64,000 bases of DNA from Deroplatys truncata (taxonomy: Eukaryota > Arthropoda > Insecta > Mantodea > Mantidae): assembly GCA_030765065.1 (NCBI GenBank), contig CM060985.1, forward strand, positions 176,268,096 to 176,332,095, given 5' to 3'. Below are positions 33,533 through 42,949 of the stretch, piece by piece. Every line of letters starts with the position of its first letter. The stretch's first letter is position 1. The position numbers and the translations under genes are program-made. Below the pieces are notes generated by a model. That model was given only the letters and a program-made list of their open reading frames with translations, was not told the DNA's origin and did no database searches.

Positions 33533-34560
33533 CCAAAGACTCCGAATCGCCTGCGCGGTGTTTTTCCTTTCCGCGTCCTCGGCGCTCGTAGCCGTCTGCC
33601 GCTATCATAGAAAGGTGCGGATGAAACCATACAACATTTTTAGAACTACTTTTAAAGGCTTTACTTACCAACTTTACGAAAGGAGATGCTGAAACTGGCC
33701 ACCCTCGTTGTCCATAGATTTTTGGCACCAAAGAGGAAACTATCCATCACTCGCCGTAGTTTACGTTGAGAAATTTCCAGGCGGATATTTTGTTTTAATT
33801 CTTCCAGGGTGTGTGGGTTTGTCATGTACACTGTATGTTTTAAGTTACCGCGGAGGGGTATTTTATGAGCAATACCGGTTGCGCGATGTTTCTCCACTGG
33901 GCGCGTGGAAACGTGATAACGCGCTGCTATAAACAAAGTCACGCTGCTGTGGTTTTGCTGTGCAGTGTGAAGTGCAGTTTTGAGTTGACGGTGATGTGAT
34001 ATAGTTCAATTATTACGAGTTATTTATTATTTTGTCCTGTACTTAGACACAAAGTATATTATGGCTCAATATATGTTTTCTACTGCACAGTGTGTATTTA
34101 TTTATGATGCGTATGTGTTAACTCGATCAGCTCGCCAAGTGAAGGTACGATTTGCAGATAGATTTCCAGGTGTAAAAGTTCCAGACCGTACAACAATCCA
34201 TGAACTTTACAGTAAATTTCAGCCAACAGGAAGTGTTCAGGCTAAGAAATCTAAAAGACGGCGTTCGCTTCTTACAGAAGAAACATTAGGCGACATCGGT
34301 CATCGTTTGGAAAATTCCCCTAAAAAATTCCATGATGGATAGTTTCCTAAAGAGGTGCCAAAAATGTATGGACAACGATGGTGGCCAGTTTCAGGATTTC
34401 CTTTCATAAAGTTGGCAAGTAAAGCCTTTAAAAATAGTTTTAAAAATGTTGTATGGTTTTATCCGTGCCTTTTTATGACAGAAGCAGACGGCAACGAGCG
34501 CCGAGGACGCGGAAAGGAAAAACACCGCACAGGTGGTTCGGAGTCTTTTGGCTCACTCTG
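33533..34560 (+). mobile_element. Internally deleted Tc1/mariner element with ~220-bp TIRs
   Basis: A 1.03-kb element flanked by TA. Inverted repeats span about 33533-33750 and 34333-34560: CAGAGTGAGCCCAAAGACTC at the left, and the inverse of CAGAGTGAGCCAAAAGACTC at the right. They share GTGTTTTTCCTTTCCGCGTC. The centre keeps only the transposase N-terminus. Confidence 0.9.
34061..34342 (+). pseudogene. Transposase N-terminal domain, catalytic part deleted
   Basis: A 93-codon frame: MAQYMFSTAQCVFIYDAYVL, then ARQVKVRFADRFPGVKVPDR and TIHELYSKFQPTGSV. This is a helix-turn-helix typical of long-TIR Tc1/mariner transposases. After LLTEETLGDIGHRLENSP it runs directly into the right inverted repeat and stops. 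All catalytic residues are absent. A peptide that can bind the element's ends but not cut is conceivable; that is inference. Confidence 0.78.
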
Positions 34561-35192
34561 TAGATACAAATGTAACAGCGATAGTCAAATGTTTAAGAAC
34601 TGGACGATATATACTGGCCTTAAAATTCAATACTGTTTCCATGACATCGCGAGAAACAACTGAAACTCAACAGGAATTTAACAAAATGGCTAAATATTGA
34701 ACAATTGAACCATTACTAACGTATATCTCGGAAATGGCAGATGCCACAAAAAGGTTATTGAAATAAATTACATGTTTTAAAGAGATCTATATTTTTTGTG
34801 TAGTACGTTTACGTCATCCAGTTATACAAGGTTATACAAAACTCCTTCCAAATGAAGAGGAATTTCCAGGTTATTGCCAGAAAATTCAAGATGTAATTCA
34901 TTTGTCGTGTATGTATCTTTAATATACGGTATTCTAATCAAATTCGTTGGAACAATTTTTTTAGAAAGTCAAAAATTTTGAACAATCTTCCATGTAAAGT
35001 GTAGTTTGTGTGGGGGGTTTCTTTAACATCTTTGTGGCGAATCTTTAAAAGGTACTGAACTACCAAATTTGGAGTTTAAAGACGCACCTTTTTTCTATTT
35101 TTTATTTTTGGATTCAGGAGGCCTCAAAACATGTATTTTCGTGAAATTCAGTAACGTCTCTTCCTATTATGTATGTGGCAGGGAAGGTAAAA

Positions 35193-35992
35193 ACCCTTCA
35201 CCTCAAACCACCGTTTAATGGAAAAAATTTCCATACTAATGACTTTCTCAAAATGACTATAACGCTTTTAATATGAGTAGAAACTCTATTAATGTTTTTG
35301 AGTGCGCTCTTAGTCTATGAAATATACGTTTTTGGTAACTTTAGGAGAATTTAAAAATATAAATCCAAATATTTGTAGCCATTAAAACTGAATTTTGTGT
35401 TTTATGTGTCACGAAACCAGAATACGAAACTTTTTATTGCAATTCTGTAATTACGAAAAATATTTTTCCACATTTAGACCTGTTTTTGTTTCGACTTGGT
35501 GCTTTAGAAGCTGATGAAGCTTATTTTAATCTACTTTCTTTTTTTTATGCCGCTTTATCTCCACTCTAACTGAGTTCTGCATTTCTGCGGTCTTAAGCGA
35601 TAAATAATTTTCATTCCTTTTCCCCTCCTCCTGGCACTCACTCGGCTTCGCATTTAACTTGAATTAAAATTGTATAAGCAAAGGCGTTGAAATATTTATG
35701 AAAATAAAAGACTTTCAGCCGAGGTTTATTTGCATTGCAAAGAGAAGAGAATTCTTCCTTTACGCAATACAAAATGCGCTGAAGCGTGTTTCTTTTTCTT
35801 CTTAAGAAAGGCAAGAAAGTCGGGGAGCAGAAAGAACTGTTGACGGCCAAGAATACTTACCTTTCTCTACAGTGCAAGTATTAAATCAAATACATGAAGA
35901 TTATCAGCACGAGAGAAACTCCAGCCTTATTAAAAACCCTTCATTCTGGACTTTATCATTCCTTGCGCCTTAAAGTGTTTATGCAATATTAA
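35193..35992. other. No recognisable feature
   Basis: Unassigned AT-rich sequence; a 70-codon minus-strand open stretch near 35638-35850 has no known motif. Confidence 0.4.
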
Positions 35993-35996
35993 TATA

Positions 35997-36861
35997 TGAG
36001 GCAGTATTTTTAACATTTAAATGATCTCAGTCAAATTACATAATATATAAATTCAATAACAGCCCGCCTTAAAGCAATATGTGTATGTAACAATATATAA
36101 AAAGTGTATATTACACATATTCAATAATGTTATGCGAATGTATTACGTAATGTAATAATATAGGAGCTGTGAGAATAATAGGTTAAAAGTTGCTAACAAT
36201 GAGGTAACCTTGAGGCAATAATGAATTAGAAAGTTTAAATGCTACTGGTAATTCTGGGAGCAACAATAATGTAATTTTTTGTGACAGTTTATAAAATAGC
36301 CAATCAACAACCAGAAAAAGCTTTAGTTAAATGTAAGTATTCTATTGGACTAGGATTAGCCAATCAGAAACTAAATGGAGCAAAATTTACAAATTCGGAA
36401 GTCAGTTGCTTGTAGACAGTGTTCCTAACGGACGATACATGCGTCCTCGAGAAAATTAATACGTATTCAGTGTAATACAAAAATAGTTTACGTGTTAAAA
36501 AGTGCAAGTAATTAATAAATAATCTCACAGCTCTCTCTCTATATCAGTGAAGTGTTATTTAAATCGTGTCAAGCATTAATAAAAGGAGTGAAGTAAAGTT
36601 ATAATCTGTGTAAGCTTACATTCTTCAGTCGCACCACTCCCTGCTAAGACATTCATGTCTCTAAAAATATATAAATACTGACGCAGCCGAGGCCAACATA
36701 AATATATAATATATAAAAAGACATAAAAATACAAAGTTGATTCTTGAACATTGGGGCGAAGGCTAACGGAAACTTTTTACCATACGTAGCAGCAACAAAA
36801 CTTCTTCAAATTGGCTCCCAAAGCGTGGGACAAATAACAATACAACAAACAACGATCTTGA
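35997..36861 (+). repeat. Solo LTR, family alpha, copy 4
   Basis: Starts TGAGGCAGTATTTTTAACAT and ends ..AACGATCTTGA, the final CA having become GA. TATA occurs at 35993-35996 and 36862-36865 as a likely 4-bp duplication, though in an AT-rich context. AATAAA at 36578-36583. It contains TGACGCAGCCGAGG, diagnostic for the family. Confidence 0.75.
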
Positions 36862-36905
36862 TATATAGCTTATGAAACTTTATGGTTATATTATTTCACA
36901 TACGA

Positions 36906-38026
36906 AATTTGATGCGTTACTCTCACATAACCTTCTCTACCCTCTGTTGTTTATTAGTGGCTATACAAACTATTCTTACGAAACTTTATTTTCTATCTAG
37001 TTCATTTTAATCCAAATAAATCTTTACAGAAACAGCTACATTGCATATTTCGTTATAGTTACAAAGAGAATAGTGATAGTCAAATACTTAAGAACTGAAC
37101 GCTATATGCTGGCCATAAAATGCCATCCTTTCTTTTTGTTCTATTTTATTTTACGTCGCTTTAACTCTCTGGCCATTTCGCGACGGATCTGTTGGTGGAT
37201 AACTCTTAGAAGGATATGTGATGGACAATTAGCCTTCTAGTTCTCATCCCTGTAACCACCTGCTTCATGGCGTGCGGATAGCATTAGAGTGCCGTCCAAT
37301 CCAACGGCCGCTCCCATATAAAAGCGGACAGTTAGTCTTCTAGGTCTCATCCCTGTAATCACCCGATTCATGCCGTGCGAATGGCACTAGGGTGCTGTCC
37401 AGTCCAACCGCTGCCCTCACACAGAAAGGCGAACGGTTAACCTTCTAGATCTCATCCCTGGAAATGCCATCTTGCTTCGTCACGTGCCCACAAACACCCC
37501 CAGGACATGGCAGCCGGATGTTCTTCTTCGTGCCGTGCAGATGGTGTTAGGGTGACGTCCAGTCTAACTGCTTACATTGTCTGTAGATAGCTGGCATTGC
37601 ATTCGCTATTACCACTTAGTTTTCGTTTTTACTATTGTTTCAGACTTAAGGTGGAACTTTGGGACGTGGTATTAAATATCCAATCCGGTATTTACCTTGG
37701 CGACTAAGGGAAACCACGAAAAGGCCTCAGATAGATTGATCGGCCCACGGGATTTGAACCCATAATATTCCGAGAAGAAGGTGAAAATCAGCAGAGCTTG
37801 AAAAGAATAAGAGCAATTAACAATTCCAACTATTAATAATGGATATCGGAAATGGCATATGCCACAAAAAAGTCATTTCAAGTAAATTTGGTTCTTTAAG
37901 GAGCTCTACATATTTTTGTAGTACGTTTTAGTATATCACTTATCGTTTACCAGTTATATAAGACTATACAAAATTCCTTCAGAACCAAGGAAGGCTATTC
38001 CCAGAAAATTCAACATGTAGTTTTAT
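36906..38026 (+). repeat. A/B repeat, A2 plus B2, split by a long SINE
   Basis: The A2 piece (36906-37139) begins TTTGATGCGTTACTCTCACA. The B2 piece (about 37800-38026) covers AATGGATATCGGAAATGGCA to CCAGAAAATTCAACATGTAG. The distal half of B2 is missing; an opposite-orientation B end starts at 38027. Confidence 0.7.
37140..37795 (-). mobile_element. Long composite SINE with internal tandem repeats
   Basis: On the minus strand: box B-like GGGTTCAAATCCCGTGGGCC, core CGTGGTTTCCCTTAGTCGCC-AAGGTAAATACCGG, then three uneven copies of a 115-165-bp unit (with GGACGTCACCCTAACACCATC-like and GGGATGAGA..CTAGAAGG sequence), then a tail AGTTAAAGCGACGTAAAATA followed by an A-rich end. The same architecture recurs on the plus strand at 52300-53600. 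Confidence 0.68.
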
Positions 38027-38867
38027 TACTTTCTCTATTTATAGTAAATAGGGGAAGTATTGCATTCCACCAAAAATGCGATACCGAGATTTCACTGGAA
38101 GTGCTTGTTTCAAGGTGCTCTTAATACAAATAAAGCGTTTTTGGAAACATGTCCGTGTGTGTCTATCTGTGAACAACATAACTCAAAAACGAAAGGTCGG
38201 ATAAAATACGAACCTTAGTATTTGAGTTTAGTATCTTCCATGGATGCGACACGAAAATGTTCAATAAAATCCCCCGACCGCAAACTACCCTTTAAGTGGT
38301 AACATTTGTCGAAAATTTTGATTTTTTAAAGAAAGGCTTTAACGATTTCGATTAAAATATCATACGTTTAAGATATTTTCATGGCAAATCAGATGTATAT
38401 ATTGAATTTTCTGGAAACGTTCCCAAAAGTCCTATTCATTTTGAATGACTTTTGCAAAACTGATTAACTGTAAGAGAGACAATTTTACTAGACGTAAATG
38501 TAAGTTTCGTTAAAATGCCAATTTGTGTCTTGTGCATTTTTTCGAGTGAACCATTTCCGAGATATTCCTTGCTATTTATTTGAATTTTCCAATATTTATA
38601 CTTTATCTCATATGGGAATTCGTTATTCATTTTTTTATGTCCTGGACATACAAAGACAATGGAATGCTCCACATAGCAACCAGCTCCTAAAACATTTGTC
38701 TATTGCTTAGAGCCTACCATATTCCCATTGTTTCTACAAGAAAATTAGCAACAAGATAGTTTCTGTAAATGTTTATCTCGATTAACATGAAGTAGATGGA
38801 AAATAAGCGCTTGAAAAAATAGATTGTACAAAGGTACAAAAAGTCATGTAGTGTAACACATGCGATT
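38027..38867 (-). repeat. A/B repeat, complete A plus B copy
   Basis: Minus-strand unit from TACTTTCTCTATTTATAGTA to GTCATGTAGTGTAACACATG, about 840 bp. It has a short GTGTGTGT stretch near 38150 and all inner blocks in order. Confidence 0.82.
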
Positions 38868-38929
38868 TTTGTTTTATAATCTCTACCCACTATCCCTTTA
38901 AAACCTAACTTTTCTATCTACTTACCAAG

Positions 38930-38982
38930 CGGGATGGTTCCGGCGGTAACGTCTGGGGTCAGCATTCAGGAGGTCGTTAGGC
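38930..38982 (+). repeat. SINE head fragment
   Basis: ACCAAGCGGGATGGTTCCGG and CAGCATTCAGGAGGTCGT match the head of the SINE at 24395-24762, without box B or core. It sits between two A/B repeat pieces. Confidence 0.5.
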
Positions 38983-39343
38983 TTTAAGCGATAGTCAAAT
39001 GTTTTAAGAGCTGGTTGCTATGTGGAGTATTCCATTCTCTTTGTATGTCCAGGACAAAAAAAATAACGAATTCCCATTTGAGAAAGAAAATAAGTACTGA
39101 AAAATTCAAACAGATAACAAGCAATATCTCGAAAATTGTTCACGTTGATAAAAAAAATGTATTCGACATAAGTTGTGTATTATAAAATTCTGTGTATCTT
39201 TTACGCTTTACCACTTATAGAAAAGTCATGAAGACCTTTGGGAAAATTGTTAGACAATTAAAGATATAATTTTATTTGCCATGAAAAGATCTTAAACATA
39301 TGATATTTTAATCAAAATCGTTAAAACCATTTTTGGAAAAACG

Positions 39344-40223
39344 TGAAGGGACATGTACGGCACAAAAGTGTACAGGCCGACCTCGTGACATGGACCGCCG
39401 ACATTTGAAGAGGGTCGTAAAGAGTAATAGGCAGACATCTATGCAGACCATCACATGGAAATTCCAAACTGCATCAGGATCCACTCCAAGTACTATGACA
39501 GTTAGGTTTGAGGTAACAAATCTTGGATTCCATGGTCGAGCGGCTGCTCATAAGCCACACATCACGCAGGAAAATGCCAAACGACGCCTCGCTTGGTGTA
39601 GGGAGCTTCAACATTACACGAATGAACAGTGGCAAAACGTTGTGTGGAGTGACGCATCACGGTACACAATGTGGCGATCCGATGGTAGGGTGTGGGTATG
39701 GCGAATGCCCGGTGAACGTCATCTGCCAGCGTGTGTAGTGCCAACCGTCAAATTCGGAGGTGGTGGTGGTATGGTGTGGTCGTGTTTTACCTGGAGGGGG
39801 CTTGCACCCCTTGTTGTTTTGCGTGGCACGATCACAGCGCAGACCTACATTGATATTTTAAGCACCTTCTTGCTTCCCACTGTTGAAGAGCAATTCGGGG
39901 ATGGCGATTGCATCTTTCAACACGATCGAACACCTGTTCATACTGCACGGGCTGTGGCGGAGTGGTTACACGACAATAACATCCCTGTAATGGACTGGCC
40001 TGCACAGAGTCCTGACTTGAATCCTATAGAACACCTTTGGGATGTTTTGGAACGCCGACTTCCTGCCAGGCCGCACCGACCTACATCAGTACCTCTCCTC
40101 AGTTCCGCTCTCCGTGAAGAATGTGCTGCCATTCCCCAAGAAACCTTCCAGCATCTGATTGAAAGTATGCCTGCGAGAGTGAACGCTGTCAACAAGACTA
40201 TGAGTGGGCCAACACTATATTGA
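39344..40223 (+). pseudogene. Tc1-like transposase, open catalytic region
   Basis: An uninterrupted frame of about 290 codons beginning inside the gene (KREGTCTAQKCTGRPR). It contains RHLKRVVKSNRQTSM, the first aspartate in VVWSDASRYTMW, GRVWVWRMPGERH, the second aspartate in IFQHDRTPVH, and the glutamate in SPDLNPIEHLWDVL. Exactly 34 residues separate the last two. It ends ARVNAVNKTMSGPTLY-stop. The usual WSDESR glutamate is alanine, but the catalytic triad is complete. The two N-terminal DNA-binding helices are deleted, so it should not transpose by itself. Confidence 0.88.
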
Positions 40224-40305
40224 CTTCCAGCATTACCGATGGAGGGCGCCACGAACCTGTACGTCATTTTCAGCCTGGTGTCCGGATACCTTTGATCACG
40301 TAGTG
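39344..40305 (+). mobile_element. Tc1-like DD34E element, copy 3, 5'-truncated
   Basis: The right end is complete (..CTTTGATCACGTAGTG followed by TA at 40306-40307). The left inverted repeat and about 240 bp of the 5' part are absent compared with 15413-16589. The left junction shares TGGAAA with the A/B repeat, consistent with a deletion through microhomology. Confidence 0.85.
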
Positions 40306-40479
40306 TACTTCTGGTGAAATCTCGATATTGAATTATTGAGCGGAATGCAATACTTGCGTACTTAATATGCGTATGAGAGAAAGTAAGGATGTTTCTTTTG
40401 CATCCTGGGCAGCTCAAAACATTTGGAGTTTGCCTATGGAATGCAGTATTTCCTCTCCTTACAAGTATAATCGGACGAG

Positions 40480-40897
40480 GTGACTCCGCGTGAGGGTCGT
40501 ATTCTTGATGTACGTAGTTCGATTCCTGTCGCTTACCCTCTCTGACCTTGGTTGTTTCGTGGTTTCCCTGGCCGGTAGGTGTATTATGAGGTGCTTTCTC
40601 ATCTACCACTATTTCTTTTAAGCCATTTTCCTTTCATTCAGTTTTAATTTCATCTTCCAAGTAAGCTGCTAGGTTTCGTGGAGGATTGTAGTGCTGGAGA
40701 AATACAATAGGTGCTTGCTCAAGCAGAAGAATGCTCCCCGTGCGCACTAGAGGTCTGACCTGTCTAGTAAGCTCCATCACTGCGACGAGTCTTCGAGCCT
40801 GCGACTTCCGCACCCTTCTGTGGTCTGACCGCCTGCGGTCTATAGATCCCTGTGGTTCGTTCACTTCATCTCCAGTGTGCGGATAACCGCTCCGTTG
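40480..40897 (+). repeat. SINE-like insert with box B
   Basis: A good box B, GTTCGATTCC at 40517-40526, is followed by the core GTTTCGTGGTTTCCCTGGCC-GGTAGG. The tail to 40897 is GC-richer and of unknown origin. A mariner is inserted at its right edge. Confidence 0.55.
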
Positions 40898-42185
40898 TAC
40901 GAGGCCGGATCGAAAATTAATGCAGAACATTTTTTTTACAAAAAAGTTTAATAGTTAAAACAACAACAAAAATAACAAATGAACTTGCACTTTTTACCTA
41001 CTTTTCGACATAGTCACCAAGTTTTTCAACACATTTCTCCCATCGTGATACCAGTTTCAATATGCCCTGTTCGTAGAAGTGCGTTTCCTTGGAGTACAGC
41101 CATCTGAGACTGCTGATTTCACTTCGCAGACGTTGGCTGGACATAACATTTCTTCATGGGACCAAACAGATGATCTTCCGACGGTACAAAATCCAAACTG
41201 TATGGTAGATGCTGGAGCACCTCCCAACCAAATTTGGTGATTTTCTGACGAACACCAGCAGCAACATAGGGGCGAGCATTGTTCATGAACAATTTTGACA
41301 TCGTCATCACTTATGCTGTGGCGTTTGTCATGAAGGGCACGACGCAACTTCACCATAGTTTTCATGTAAGCTTCAGGATACACAGTGGTCCCGCGTTCAG
41401 CAAAGTCCACCAATGCAACACCAGAATACGGCAAAAGCATTTTCCTAGCAGATTGAGTCACTTTAAATTTTTTCTTCACTGGTAAACCACCATGTTTACA
41501 CTCCATATTTGCCTTCTTGGTTTCGGGCGTGGGTATGCCCACTCCTTTCAGAAAGTCATACCCTTCTGCGGCGTATCGCGTTAGGTGATCCAAGCTCGTC
41601 ATCATTGCTGACCCTTGTGGTTGTCTGTCAGGCTCTTAGGCACCCAGCGAGCACTAACTTTACGAAATTACAATGTGTCATGAACAATACCGTACACTGC
41701 ACCATAGGAAATGTTGAACTGTTGCAATAAGTTTCACAGTTACACGCCAGTCGTTCAAAATTGCCGCCTCAATGCTTCTAACATTCTGCGGGGTTGCAGC
41801 TGTTACCGACCTCCCGGCTCGTGGCGAATCACCAAACTTCACACGGCCCTCTAGGAAGAATGCACACCACCTGGAGACATTGTTACGGACCATACAATCA
41901 TCCCCATACACGCCACGCATGTCCTTGTGAATATCACTCGGTTTATGCCTTTTGACCCACAAATATCGAACCACACCTCTCTGCTCTTCACACGTGGACG
42001 ACAGTAACACGCGCGCCGTCTTTTTTTTCCGTAGCTCACGTTTCTCTCGTTATAGCTGCACATAAAACAAAAACTACCGTCTGTAGTGAGATCTTCAACC
42101 TATATCTACGTGAAGTTGCAGCATTCCAGCTGCAATACCAAGGAAGAAAAAAATATTGTGCGTTACTTTTCGATCTGCCATAATA
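40898..42185 (-). mobile_element. Mariner element, third family
   Basis: A 1.29-kb element flanked by TA (40898-40899 and 42184-42185). Ends: CGAGGCCGGATCGAAAATTA at the left; at the right, the inverse of TTATGGCAGATCGAAAAGTA. The similarity continues through an A/T run for about 30 bp. The transposase is on the minus strand. Confidence 0.82.
40998..42010 (-). pseudogene. Mariner transposase pseudogene
   Basis: The N-terminal frame (41678-42010) has SSTCEEQRGVVRYLWVKRHK, HKDMRGVYGDDCM and SRWCAFFLEGRV. The central frame has MECKHGGLPVKKKFKVTQSA. A segment around the first catalytic aspartate is deleted. The second site reads FMNNARPYVA (asparagine for aspartate) and the third VPSEDHLF (the SDYHLF aspartate displaced). 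C-terminal DYVEK-stop lies at 40998. Catalytically dead. Confidence 0.83.
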
Positions 42186-42660
42186 TAAGCTCAGGTATAC
42201 GGCTGAGAAGGTAAACACTTGTAAAGACCGTCTAAAGAGTTATTGTTAATTTTTCAATATTTTTCCTGTATTTAAGTTTTAATTATTCTGAATATATTAT
42301 TGTCACTTTACTACGACCACTGGGAAGAGATGGTTTCAAGCTTATAGCGAGTAAATGTATCGCACACGTCCAATTTACTCGCAAAAGAAATACGACTGGC
42401 TATAAAACGAGTATCCAGAATGCCGTTTCTCAAGCATATCTGGGCGGTTAGACTTGTGAGTCATCGCTTCTAAAAGGCGGTTAAAATTTATTTATATTCC
42501 TGTAAATGACCTTTTATAGAAAGCGCGTTTCAATAAATTATTATGGATAGGCTTTTCATCCTGAAGTGAAAATTTCATCGGATATCACTGGTGATGTTAT
42601 TCCAACGTTATGTAATTCTTGTGTATTATCAGTTTAGCTTTCTTTAACGTACTGAATGTT
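42186..42660. other. No recognisable feature
   Basis: Unassigned AT-rich sequence. Confidence 0.4.
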
Positions 42661-42664
42661 TGAA

Positions 42665-42905
42665 AACTTCTTTAAAAAGCGGATGTGCTGCATTTCTCTA
42701 CTTATTCTTCAACGAAATATTTTTACAAAGCCTTATACTTCTATCTACGTCACATTAATACAGATAAACATTTCCAGAAATGACTTTATTGTATATTTCC
42801 TTGTAGATACAATGGGAATAAGGGAATATAGTAGCCTTGAGTGATAGTCAAATTTTTAAGAGCTCTTTGCTATCTGATGGCTTTGATGTTCCTTTCCCTT
42901 CTCTC
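42665..42905 (+). repeat. A/B repeat, diverged module A variant
   Basis: Resembles module A in order (GGATGTGCTGCATTTCTCTA, TTTTTACAAAGCCTTATACT, CTTGTAGATACAATGGGAAT, AGTGATAGTCAAATTTTTAA) but is clearly diverged. Confidence 0.6.
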
Positions 42906-42949
42906 TTTTATTTTTTGTTCAAGTAAAGCTAGTATAAAAATCTGATGTG

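Larger units (their letters stand above)
33371..35192 (+). repeat. A/B repeat, A2 plus B2, split by a TIR element
   Basis: Begins TCTGATGTGTTACATTCACA. Interrupted at a TA (33531-33532 / 34561-34562), it continues GATACAAATGTAACAGCGAT, exactly as in unbroken copies, through B2 to TATGTATGTGGCAGGGAAGG-TAAAAA. Confidence 0.82.
38985..40388 (+). repeat. A/B repeat, A plus B, with internal loss at a Tc1 junction
   Basis: Plus-strand pieces 38985-39344 and 40306-40388 flank a Tc1 fragment. The left piece stops at CCATTTTTGGAAAA. The right resumes at CTTCTGGTGAAATCTCGATA, so about 230 bp of module B is missing as well as the 5' end of the Tc1. Confidence 0.72.
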
